Source: JANLYQ01 sp031365725 (GTDB lineage Bacteria; Actinomycetota; Actinomycetes; JACCUZ01). Taken from it: a DNA stretch of 16,286 nt. A model generated the notes under the pieces. That model did not search any database and was not told where the DNA came from. It saw only the letters and a program-made list of their open reading frames with translations. Positions 1 to 6,878 of this stretch are shown piece by piece (within the stretch, counting starts at the first letter, position 1; every line of letters starts with the position of its first letter). The position numbers were made by a program, and so were the translations under genes. The stretch covers positions 1-16,286 of the forward strand of contig JANLYQ010000054.1 in the NCBI GenBank assembly GCA_031365725.1, given 5' to 3'.

Positions 1-171
1 GGGGGGGGGGCCCCCGGGGCCGGCCCGGGGGGGCCCCCGGGCCCGGCCGCTGCTGCGCGTCCTGCCCCACCGCCTCCCCCGGGCCAGTGGTGCAGGTCCC
101 CTTGCACGCGCTCGTTTCCCCCCTACCCCGTGGCCCCGTACCTCCCACGCCCCCGTGCTTGTCGTGCCCCT

Positions 172-210
172 TGCGATTCCCCCGTGCGATTCCCCCGTGC
201 TGGTCCCCCG
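172..210. repeat. Three 13-bp tandem direct repeats
   Basis: Units are TGCGATTCCCCCG at 172-184, an identical copy at 185-197, and a diverged third copy TGCTGGTCCCCCG at 198-210 (three mismatches, CCCCCG conserved). On the minus strand each exact unit reads CGGGGGAATCGCA. The array lies about 210 bp upstream of the LAL regulator start. It could be an iterated protein-binding site or simple slippage in a C-rich tract; the sequence alone does not decide. Confidence 0.8.
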
Positions 211-300
211 TGTCTTCGCTCCCCTCCGTCGCCGGGTCCGCCTGTCGAATCCCTGTCCTGCGGTCCCGGTGACATGCTCAGCCTGGGCGTCTAGGGCAGG

Positions 301-348
301 GCCCCACATGGGGCGCACCCCCTCAGATCTCCTCTGAGCTACCTCAGA
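301..348 (+). promoter_or_regulatory. Cluster of inverted repeats, candidate operator upstream of LAL regulator
   Basis: Two perfect 6-bp inverted repeats stand side by side: GCCCCA-CA-TGGGGC (301-314) and CTCAGA-TCTCC-TCTGAG (322-338). A further CTCAGA at 343-348 forms an alternative inverted pair with TCTGAG at 333-338 (4-nt spacer). The DNA therefore offers either dyad operator half-sites or, if transcribed, two mutually exclusive hairpins in the leader of the gene at 419. Assignment as an operator is inference from position and symmetry. Confidence 0.4.
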
Positions 349-418
349 CCCGGGCGGGTTCCAGCCGGGCGACACTGCCCTCTCGGACGTTGACGCGGCC
401 CCCGCAGCCCGACACCGT

Positions 419-3358
419 GTGCCTGTGCCCCGGCGACAGGTGATGGTCGGACGCGATGCCGAGCTGGCGCGTGTCCGGGGGCTCCTCGCTGCTGCCGCGG
501 ACGAGACGCCCGGGCTTGCGCTGGTGTCGGGCGAGGGCGGCGCCGGCAAGACCCGGCTGCTCGACGAGGCCCTCGACCACCTGCCCGAGCAGACCCTGCT
601 GTGCCGCGGAGCCGGTGTCGGCTTTCTCGGCGGCCGCATCCCCTACGCGCCGCTGATCGCCGCGCTGCGCTCGCTGCTGTCCCGGCTCGACGAGGCGGAG
701 GCCGCGACCGTCGTGGGTGGCGCGACCAGCGACCGGGCCCTGCTGCGGCCCGACCTCGGGCAGCAGCAGCGCCAGGAGTCCTCCGACCAGGCCCGGCTGA
801 TCGCCGCGGTGTCCTCGGTGCTCGACCGGGCTGCGACCTTGCACCCGGTCGTTCTGGTCCTGGACGACTTGCACTGGGCAGACGTGGCGACCCTCGAGGT
901 GATGGCCTACGTGTGCGCCGCGCTGGACCGGCAGCGGCTCGCGGTGCTCGTCGCCTACCGGCCCGACGAGGTTGACCCGGTCCTGGGTGAGTGGCTGACC
1001 GACGTACGGCACGTGCGGTCGCTCGTCGAGGTCCCGCTCGGGCCGATGTCGCTGGCCGAGACCCGCACCCAGCTCACCGACATCCTCGGCGGCGACCCGC
1101 GGGCACTGCTCGGCGAGTCGATGACCGCGCGGATCCATGCCCGTGCCGGCGGCAACCCCTATGCCGCCGAGGCGTTGATGCGCGCCGCGCTCGCCGGCGA
1201 CGAGGACACCCTGCCGGCCAGCCTGCGCGAGGTGCTGGTGCGACGCACCCGCAACTGCCCGCCGGCGACCGCCGAGCTGCTGCGGCTGGTAGCTGCGGTC
1301 GGCGACCGGGTGCTGCCGTCGTTGCTCGCACCCCTGGTGGGCGACGGGCCGGGACCGGGCTTCGATGCCGCTGTCGACGAGGCGGTGCGCACCCAGCTGC
1401 TCGTCGTCGACGCCGAGGGCGGGCTGACCGTGCGCCATGCCCTGCTCGCCGAGGCGTTGTACGCCGACCTGCTGCCGGGGGAGCGCCGGGCCACCCACGC
1501 CCTGCTGGCCGAGGCGTTCGCCCACCAGACCGACGTACGCCCTGGTGTCGTCGCCGAGCACGCGGACCGTGCGGGTGAGTCGGCGCGCGCCCTGGTCTGG
1601 TCACTGCGGGCAGCGCAGGCGGCCGAGGAGGTCTACGCCTACGACGAGGCGCACCGGCAGTACGTCCGGGTCCGCAGCCTCTGGCCCTCGGTGCCCGACG
1701 CGCAGGCGCTGGTCGGGGCCGACCCGGTCGACGTGTTCTCCCGCGCGGCGGCGGTGGCGGCGATCTGCGACCACGATGGCGAGGCCATCGAGATCATCGA
1801 GCGGGTCCGGTTGTGGCTGCAGGCCGACGAAGGCGTCGACCCGGTGCGCGTCGGGCTGCTCGAGGCGCAGTACGCGCGGTTCCTGCTCGACGGCGGGCGC
1901 ACCGATGCGGCCCTGGTGGCGGCCCGGCGCGCGGTCTCGCTGGTGCCTGCCGCGCCGCCGAGCGCCGCCCGCGGACTGGTGGTGTCCTGCCTGGTGCACG
2001 TGCTCGACTGGGCCGGCGGCGGGCATGGGTGGGAGGAGCTCGCCGACGAGGCCGTCGACGTCGCCCGCGCCACCGGCGACGGGGCGGCGTTGGCCCGCGC
2101 CCTCGTCATCCGTACGACGGTCCTGGCGGCGGCGCCCTCGGTGCTGGGCGACGCCCGCGAGGCGGTCGACCTCGCTCTGGCGCACGGCGACTCCGAGCTG
2201 GTCGGACAGTCCTACAGCAACCTCGTCGACTGCCTGCAGTGCGCCGGGATCGGTCGGCAGGGCATCGAGGTGGCGGCCGCCGGGGTCGAGGCGGTCAGTG
2301 TGCGCGGCCTCGGTATCCGCTACGGATCCTGGCTGCGCACCCAGGGCGCCGAGCTTGCCCTGACCCACGGCTGGTGGAGCGAGGCCGGTGCGCTGCTCGG
2401 TGCCGCCCTGGCCAGCACCGGCATGACGGTGGGGGCCAACCGCGACTACGCCCTTGCCGTGCGCGCGTTGCTGTCGGCCCACCGCGGCGACTGGGAGGCG
2501 TCCGAGGCCGACCTCGCGGCGATGCACCAGCTGCCCGTCGTGCTCGACATCCTGCGGGTCCGAGCCCGCTGCGAGGCGTTGCTGTGGTCCGATCGGCCCG
2601 ACGACGCGCTGCGGCTGGTGTCGACCTTCGCCGAGGCCTCGACCCCACGACTGCTGCGCAACGCGGCGCCGGTCGCCTGGCTCGGCGCGTGGGCGCTGGC
2701 CGATGTCGCCGACAGCAGGCGGCGTACCGGCTCAGGAGCGCCGTCCGGCACCGGTTGGGACGCAACCGTGGCCGCGGTCGACGAGCTGGTGGCGGCCGCC
2801 TGCAGCCCCACCGCGCTGCCCGGTGCGGCGCCGGTAGAGATGGCGAGCCTGGCGGCCGCCGAGCGCTCACGGCACTCCGGGCCTGGAGGCGCGCAGCCGT
2901 GGGAGGGAGCGGTCGCTGCACTGCAGGGCGCCGATCGCGCGCACGAGCTGGCCTACGCGCGGTGGCGGCTGGCTGGTTCTCTGGTCGCCGAACGCCGGCT
3001 CGCTGCGGCAGCCGAGGCGCTGCGCGCAGCCGGTGCCGAAGCCCGTTCGCTGGGTGCAGCCCCGCTGCTCGCAGCGATCGAGGCGCTGGGACGTCGGACC
3101 CGCATCGACCTGCGCGCCCCGGCCCGCATCGAGCTGACCACGACGACCGAGTCGGGCGGCATCGCGGTCGCGTTGACCGAGCGGGAGCGCGAGATCCTCG
3201 GCCACCTCGCTGCCGGCCGCACCAACGGCGAGATCGCGAAGTCGCTGGTGATCAGCACGAAGACCGCGAGCGTGCACGTGTCGAACATCCTGCGCAAGCT
3301 CGCCGTGCCGACGCGCTACGACGCCGCGGAGATCGCCCAGCGCTATCTCGTGGAGTGA
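419..3358 (+). CDS. LuxR-family transcriptional regulator with AAA ATPase domain (LAL type)
   Basis: A 979-residue predicted cytoplasmic regulator of the large ATP-binding LuxR (LAL) class, to which MalT is related. The N-terminal P-loop NTPase domain has a Walker A GEGGAGKT at about residues 38-45 and a Walker B within VVLVLDDLHWAD at about 143-154. A long alanine-rich helical middle region (about 330-900) looks like TPR-type repeats. The C-terminus (about 915-979) is a canonical LuxR HTH, with LTEREREILGHLAAGRTNGEIA followed by the recognition helix before HVSNILRKL. Such proteins typically bind an inducer and ATP, oligomerise and activate nearby or dispersed operons; the ligand cannot be read here. 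The start is uncertain: GTG 419 is the longest, but GTG 440 or ATG 443 puts the conserved MVGRDAEL motif at the N-terminus, and none has a good SD. The 3' end overlaps the convergent fumarase gene by 16 bp. Confidence 0.9.
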   Translation: MPVPRRQVMVGRDAELARVRGLLAAAADETPGLALVSGEGGAGKTRLLDEALDHLPEQTLLCRGAGVGFLGGRIPYAPLIAALRSLLSRLDEAEAATVVGGATSDRALLRPDLGQQQRQESSDQARLIAAVSSVLDRAATLHPVVLVLDDLHWADVATLEVMAYVCAALDRQRLAVLVAYRPDEVDPVLGEWLTDVRHVRSLVEVPLGPMSLAETRTQLTDILGGDPRALLGESMTARIHARAGGNPYAAEALMRAALAGDEDTLPASLREVLVRRTRNCPPATAELLRLVAAVGDRVLPSLLAPLVGDGPGPGFDAAVDEAVRTQLLVVDAEGGLTVRHALLAEALYADLLPGERRATHALLAEAFAHQTDVRPGVVAEHADRAGESARALVWSLRAAQAAEEVYAYDEAHRQYVRVRSLWPSVPDAQALVGADPVDVFSRAAAVAAICDHDGEAIEIIERVRLWLQADEGVDPVRVGLLEAQYARFLLDGGRTDAALVAARRAVSLVPAAPPSAARGLVVSCLVHVLDWAGGGHGWEELADEAVDVARATGDGAALARALVIRTTVLAAAPSVLGDAREAVDLALAHGDSELVGQSYSNLVDCLQCAGIGRQGIEVAAAGVEAVSVRGLGIRYGSWLRTQGAELALTHGWWSEAGALLGAALASTGMTVGANRDYALAVRALLSAHRGDWEASEADLAAMHQLPVVLDILRVRARCEALLWSDRPDDALRLVSTFAEASTPRLLRNAAPVAWLGAWALADVADSRRRTGSGAPSGTGWDATVAAVDELVAAACSPTALPGAAPVEMASLAAAERSRHSGPGGAQPWEGAVAALQGADRAHELAYARWRLAGSLVAERRLAAAAEALRAAGAEARSLGAAPLLAAIEALGRRTRIDLRAPARIELTTTTESGGIAVALTEREREILGHLAAGRTNGEIAKSLVISTKTASVHVSNILRKLAVPTRYDAAEIAQRYLVE

Positions 3359-5010
3359 GAGCCGATCGTCAGCGGCACCGGGGTCGCGGTCTCGGTGAAG
3401 AAGTCGTTGCCCTTGTCGTCGACCACGACGAAGGCCGGGAAGTCGCGCACCTCGATCTTCCAGACCGCCTCCATGCCCAGCTCGGCGTACTCGAGCACCT
3501 CGACGGAGGTGATGCAGTCCTGGGCGAGCCGCGCCGCGGGTCCGCCGATCGAGCCGAGGTAGAAGCCACCGTGGCTCTGGCAGGCCGTGGTCACCTGCTT
3601 CGACCGGTTTCCCTTGGCCAGCATGACCAACGAGCCCCCCGCGGCCTGGAACTGATCGACGTAGGAGTCCATCCGCCCGGCGGTCGTCGGGCCGAAGGAC
3701 CCGGACACGTAGCCCGCGGGGGTCTTCGCGGGACCGGCGTAGTAGACCGCGAGGTCACGCAGGTAGTCCGGCATCGCCTCGCCCGCGTCGAGCCGCTCCT
3801 TGATCTTGGCGTGCGCGATGTCGCGGGCGACGACCAGCGGGCCGGTGAGGGACAGCCGAGTCTTTACCGGCAACGTCGACAGCGTCGCGCGGATCTCGGC
3901 CATCGGCCGGGTGAGGTCGATGGCGACGACCTCGCTGTCGTCAAGGTGCTCGTCGGTGGTGTCGGGCAGGAAGCGCGCCGGGTCGGTCTCGAGCTGCTCG
4001 AGGAAGACGCCCTCGGCGGTGATCTTCGCCTTCGCCTGCCGGTCGGCGGAGCAGGACACCGCGATCGCTACCGGGCACGACGCGCCATGCCGGGGGAGAC
4101 GCACGACGCGGACGTCGTGACAGAAGTACTTGCCGCCGAACTGCGCGCCGATGCCGAAGCCGCGGGTCAGCTCGAGCACCTGCTCCTCCAGCTCGAGATC
4201 CCGAAACCCGTGCGCAGCGGGGGATCCTGACGTCGGCAGGGTGTCGAGGTACTTGGCGGAGGCGTACTTCGCTGTCTTGAGCGCGAACTCCGCGCTGGTC
4301 CCGCCGACCACGATCGCGAGGTGGTAGGGCGGGCAGGCGGCAGTGCCCAGCGACCGCAGCTTCTCGTCGAGGAAGTGCAGCATGCCGTCGGGGTTCAGCA
4401 CGGCTTTGGTCTCCTGGTAGAGGAACGACTTGTTCGCGCTGCCACCGCCCTTTGCCATGAACAGCAGGTTGTACTCCGGGCGCTCATGCGTCGGTGTCGA
4501 ATAGATCTCCACCTGGGCCGGCAGGTTGGAGCCCGTGTTCTTCTCCTCCCACATCGTCAGGGGTGCGAGCTGGGAGTAGCGCAGGTTCAGTCGGGTGTAC
4601 GCCGACAGCACGCCGGCACTGATCGCCTCCGCGTCGTCGGCACCGGTCAGGACTCGCTCGTCCTTCTTGCCCATGACGATCGCGGTGCCGGTGTCCTGGC
4701 ACATCGGCAGCACCCCGGCCGCCGCGATGTTGGCGTTCTTCAAGAGATCCAGCGCCACGAACCGGTCGTTGCCGCTGCTCTCGGGGTCGTCGATGATCGA
4801 CCGGAGCTGCGCCAGGTGCGCCGGCCGTAGGTAGTGCGCGATGTCGTGCATCGCCTCGTCGGTGAGCCGGGTCAGCACCGCCGGGTCGACCCGCAGGAAC
4901 TGTTCCCCGCACGCCTCGAACGCTTCGACGCCCTCGGTCGTGACAAGGCGGTAGGTCGTGTCGTCCGGACCCAGCGGCAGCAGGTCCGAGTAGCCGGGGA
5001 CGTGGCTCAC
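3343..5010 (-). CDS. fum: Fumarate hydratase, class I (iron-sulfur)
   Basis: A 555-residue enzyme that interconverts fumarate and L-malate in the TCA cycle using a [4Fe-4S] cluster. Length and sequence match the class I FumA/FumB family, not the homotetrameric class II FumC. Candidate cluster ligands are C104 (LPMCQDTGTA), C226 (TAACPPYH) and C320 (AVSCSADRQ); their spacing fits the three ligands I recall for E. coli FumA. Family signatures include EEKNTGSNLPAQVEIY, FMAKGGGSANKSF and PRHGASCPVAIAVSC near the middle, and a C-terminal SIGGPAARLAQDCI stretch. It starts at GTG 5010, overlapping the glpX stop in a GTGA tetranucleotide, so it is very likely translated by coupling as the second gene of a glpX-fum operon. 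No strong SD precedes the start. Its tail runs 16 bp into the end of the convergent LAL gene with no obvious terminator hairpin. Confidence 0.95.
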   Translation of the reverse strand: MSHVPGYSDLLPLGPDDTTYRLVTTEGVEAFEACGEQFLRVDPAVLTRLTDEAMHDIAHYLRPAHLAQLRSIIDDPESSGNDRFVALDLLKNANIAAAGVLPMCQDTGTAIVMGKKDERVLTGADDAEAISAGVLSAYTRLNLRYSQLAPLTMWEEKNTGSNLPAQVEIYSTPTHERPEYNLLFMAKGGGSANKSFLYQETKAVLNPDGMLHFLDEKLRSLGTAACPPYHLAIVVGGTSAEFALKTAKYASAKYLDTLPTSGSPAAHGFRDLELEEQVLELTRGFGIGAQFGGKYFCHDVRVVRLPRHGASCPVAIAVSCSADRQAKAKITAEGVFLEQLETDPARFLPDTTDEHLDDSEVVAIDLTRPMAEIRATLSTLPVKTRLSLTGPLVVARDIAHAKIKERLDAGEAMPDYLRDLAVYYAGPAKTPAGYVSGSFGPTTAGRMDSYVDQFQAAGGSLVMLAKGNRSKQVTTACQSHGGFYLGSIGGPAARLAQDCITSVEVLEYAELGMEAVWKIEVRDFPAFVVVDDKGNDFFTETATPVPLTIGSHSTR

Positions 5011-6074
5011 GAGCTCGTGCCCCGGCCCTCGAAGTCGACAGCGGAGTAGGCCCGCAGCTTGTCGAGTCGGTGCTCGCTGTCGACGATGCGGATCGTGCCG
5101 CTGCGGGAGCGGGTCACGATCGACTGGGTGCGCACCGTGCCGCCCCCGCCGTAGCGCACGCCCGTGAGCAGCTCGCCGTCGGTGATGCCGGTCGCGACGA
5201 AGAACACGTCCTCACCCTTGACCAGCTCGTCGGTGCTGAGCACCCGGTCCAAGTCGTGACCGGCGTCGAGCGCCTTCTGCTTCTCGTCGTCGTCGATCGG
5301 CCACAGCCGGCCCTGGATCACCCCACCCAGGGTCTTGATGGCGCAGGCTGCGATGATCCCCTCTGGTGTGCCGCCGATGCCGACGAGCAGGTCGATGCCG
5401 GTCCCATCGCGCGCGGCCATGATGGCCCCGGCGACGTCGCCGTCGGTGATGAACTTGATGCGCGCACCGGTGGCTCGCACCTCCTCCACCAGGTCGGCAT
5501 GGCGTGGCCGGTCGAGGATGACGACGGTGACATCCGAGGGGGACTCCCGCTTCGCCTTCGCCACCCGGCGTACGTTCTCGGCCACCGGCATCCGGATGTC
5601 GACGACGTCCGCCGCCTCCGGTCCGGTGGCGAGCTTCTCCATGTAGAACACCGCCGACGGGTCGTACATCGAGCCGCGCGGAGACACCGCCATCACGGAG
5701 AGGGCGTTGCCCATACCCAGCGCAGCCAGTCGGGTGCCGTCGATCGGGTCGACCGCGACGTCGCACTCGGGGCCCCTGCCGTCACCGACCTGCTCGCCGT
5801 TGAAGAGCATCGGCGCTTCGTCTTTCTCGCCCTCGCCGATCACCACGACGCCGGTCATCGTGACGGTGCCGATGAGCTGGCGCATCGCGTTGACCGCGGC
5901 CCCGTCGGCGCCGTTCTTGTCCCCCCGACCGACCCAGCGCCCGGCCGCCATCGCCGCCGCCTCGGTCACCCGCACCAGCTCCAGCGCCAGGTTGCGGTCC
6001 GGCGCCTCGACGGGTGGGCTCAGCTCGGCGGGCAGCCCGGTCGGCGCGGCAGGGCTCTCGGGGGTCGGGGTCAC
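5007..6074 (-). CDS. glpX: Fructose-1,6-bisphosphatase, class II (GlpX)
   Basis: A 355-residue Li-sensitive-type phosphatase that hydrolyses fructose 1,6-bisphosphate to fructose 6-phosphate, the committed step of gluconeogenesis; GlpX is the usual actinobacterial enzyme. Metal and substrate motifs are visible: GEGEKDEAPML (about 80-90) and DPIDGTRLA (109-117), followed by the ALGMGNALSVMAV core. Also present are VVILDRPRH and GIGGTPEGIIAACAIKTLGG. The frame stays open further upstream to 6257, but that extension is arginine-rich and unlike the family. GTG 6074 is preferred because GGAGG (6087-6083 on the minus strand) sits 8 nt upstream and the resulting length fits GlpX. The stop overlaps the fumarase start (GTGA), giving a two-gene carbon-metabolism operon, a pairing also seen in mycobacteria as I recall. 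Confidence 0.95.
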   Translation of the reverse strand: MTPTPESPAAPTGLPAELSPPVEAPDRNLALELVRVTEAAAMAAGRWVGRGDKNGADGAAVNAMRQLIGTVTMTGVVVIGEGEKDEAPMLFNGEQVGDGRGPECDVAVDPIDGTRLAALGMGNALSVMAVSPRGSMYDPSAVFYMEKLATGPEAADVVDIRMPVAENVRRVAKAKRESPSDVTVVILDRPRHADLVEEVRATGARIKFITDGDVAGAIMAARDGTGIDLLVGIGGTPEGIIAACAIKTLGGVIQGRLWPIDDDEKQKALDAGHDLDRVLSTDELVKGEDVFFVATGITDGELLTGVRYGGGGTVRTQSIVTRSRSGTIRIVDSEHRLDKLRAYSAVDFEGRGTSS

Positions 6075-6110
6075 GGCGGCGTCCTCCAGAGTCGGCGTGC
6101 CGCGAGCGTA
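6075..6110 (-). promoter_or_regulatory. glpX leader: SD and candidate -10
   Basis: On the minus strand GGAGG (6087-6083) lies 8 nt before the GTG start of glpX and fixes that start. A -10-like TACGCT (TANNNT) at 6110-6105 would give a short leader of roughly 25 nt. No good -35 hexamer is evident. The SD call is strong; the promoter call is tentative. Confidence 0.45.
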
Positions 6111-6447
6111 GTAGCCGCGCCTCTCGCCGCCGTTGCCCAGGCGTCTGCTCCTCGGTGCCGTTCGGGAGGAACAACCCGACCTGACCGCCCTACGACGCCC
6201 CCTTTCGGCGGTTGCTCCTCCCCTCCGGCACCGACCCGTGCCTGTGGTGCTGGTCACGCCCGAGTCACGGCGTCACCCAGTGCCCGGGCTTCGACGACAT
6301 CTGGCACGAGCAGATCGACGGCATCACCGGCCACTGACTCGCTGGTTGTCCACAGGCGACGTTTCCGCGGAACGCTTTTCGGCGGAATCGACCGATGTCT
6401 AGGTTTCGGGCGGGGCGGCAAATCTCGAGCTGAGTCGGCCTAGTAGT
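6111..6447. other. Divergent intergenic region glpX / mod operon, with a coding-like fragment
   Basis: No complete gene is supported. At 6272-6337 (+) a frame ends in TGA with 21 consecutive codons that all have G or C in third position, and reads CPGFDDIWHEQIDGITGH* near its end. That looks like real protein. The frame is open from 6185, but the upstream codons look less coding, and the only candidate starts are TTG 6212 and CTG 6242, without an SD. It may be the tail of a decayed gene or a small ORF of about 41 codons from TTG 6212. I do not recognise it. The rest contains a TTCCGCGGAA palindrome (6363-6372) and a CTAGG/CCTAG pair (6399-6403, 6439-6443). Confidence 0.4.
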
Positions 6448-6477
6448 GCCGCAGATGCGGCGATAGAGTCTTTATCG
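6448..6477 (+). promoter_or_regulatory. Leaderless promoter and operator-like dyads of the mod operon
   Basis: TAGAGT at 6464-6469 fits the actinobacterial -10 consensus TANNNT and is followed by exactly 7 nt and then the GTG start at 6477, the spacing expected for a leaderless mRNA. No SD is present. A perfect dyad GCCGCA-GA-TGCGGC (6448-6461) abuts the -10 on its upstream side, and CGATA-7 nt-TATCG (6461-6465 / 6473-6477) flanks the -10 and start. The first gene product carries an HTH and a Mop (molybdate-binding) domain, so autoregulation through one of these dyads is a natural hypothesis. Confidence 0.5.
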
Positions 6478-6878
6478 TGACGACTTTGCGGATCTCTGAG
6501 GCGGCCGAGCTGCTCGGCGTCAGCGAGGACACCGTCCGGCGCTGGGCCGAGGTTGGGCGCTTGGAGACGGTGCGCTTGCCGTCGGGGCGCCAAGGCGTCG
6601 ACGGCGTTGCCCTGGCCCGGTGCGCGCAGGAGCTTGCTGACCCGGTCGACGCCGGCCGGGTCATCGCCCAGTCGGCCCGCAACCGCTTCCGCGGCGTGGT
6701 CACCAAGGTCACCCGCGACACCGTCATGGCCCAGGTCGAGCTGCAGTGCGGGCCGCACCGGGTCGTCTCACTGATGAGCCGTGAGGCCGCCGACGAGCTC
6801 GGCCTCGACGTCGGCGTCGTCGCGGTCGCAGCGGTCAAGTCCACCAATGTCGTCGTTGAGATCCCGGAGTCCCGATGA
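6477..6878 (+). CDS. HTH-Mop (TOBE) molybdate-binding regulator or storage protein
   Basis: A 133-residue protein with two recognisable parts. Residues 4-40 form a MerR/excisionase-like helix-turn-helix (RISEAAELLGVSEDTVRRWAE). Residues about 66-130 form a Mop/TOBE domain with the hallmark pieces SARNRFRG, VMAQVEL, VVSLMSREAADELGL and VKSTNVVVE. Mop domains bind molybdate or tungstate as oligomers, so this is probably a ModE-like sensor/repressor of the operon, though a molbindin-like storage role remains possible. It lacks the classical long winged-helix domain of E. coli ModE. GTG 6477 is the start: it sits 7 nt after a -10 (leaderless arrangement) and leaves the HTH at the N-terminus. Its stop overlaps modA by ATGA (6875-6878). 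Confidence 0.88.
   Translation: MTTLRISEAAELLGVSEDTVRRWAEVGRLETVRLPSGRQGVDGVALARCAQELADPVDAGRVIAQSARNRFRGVVTKVTRDTVMAQVELQCGPHRVVSLMSREAADELGLDVGVVAVAAVKSTNVVVEIPESR

Larger units (their letters stand above)
1..418. other. Non-coding upstream region, pyrimidine-rich, no gene
   Basis: No convincing gene lies here. Bases 1-50 are exclusively G and C in short homopolymer blocks. From about 60 to 300 the plus strand is dominated by C and T; only five adenines occur in 121-240. Short open frames here have no Shine-Dalgarno sequence, are proline/arginine-rich and resemble nothing known to me. The region carries a 13-bp tandem repeat (172-210) and inverted repeats (301-348), listed separately. It presumably holds the promoter and control sites of the LuxR-type gene starting at 419. 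I could not pick a convincing -10/-35 pair. Confidence 0.6.

Noticed and set aside
344..1561. A 405-codon open frame antisense to the LAL gene
   Set aside because: It is the complementary-strand shadow of a conserved ATPase domain, with repetitive Gly/Gln/Arg/His composition and no SD or recognised motif.
1813..4230. An 805-codon open frame on the plus strand crossing the LAL gene and the antisense of fumarase
   Set aside because: It is arginine/alanine/glycine-rich, lies out of frame with the clearly recognisable LAL and fumarase proteins, and shows no domain. Long spurious frames are expected in GC-rich DNA.
6075..6257. N-terminal extension of GlpX by 61 residues from the upstream ATG
   Set aside because: The extension is arginine/serine-rich and unlike the family, while GTG 6074 has a GGAGG 8 nt upstream and gives the normal length.
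6363..6372. TTCCGCGGAA palindrome considered as a LexA-type or ECF sigma site
   Set aside because: It does not fit the actinobacterial SOS box or a GGAAC/GTT pair, and 10-bp palindromes are not rare in a region of this size.
5070..6443. A 457-codon plus-strand frame antisense to glpX
   Set aside because: It mirrors the strongly conserved glpX on the other strand, is His/Asp/Arg-rich, and has no supporting motif.
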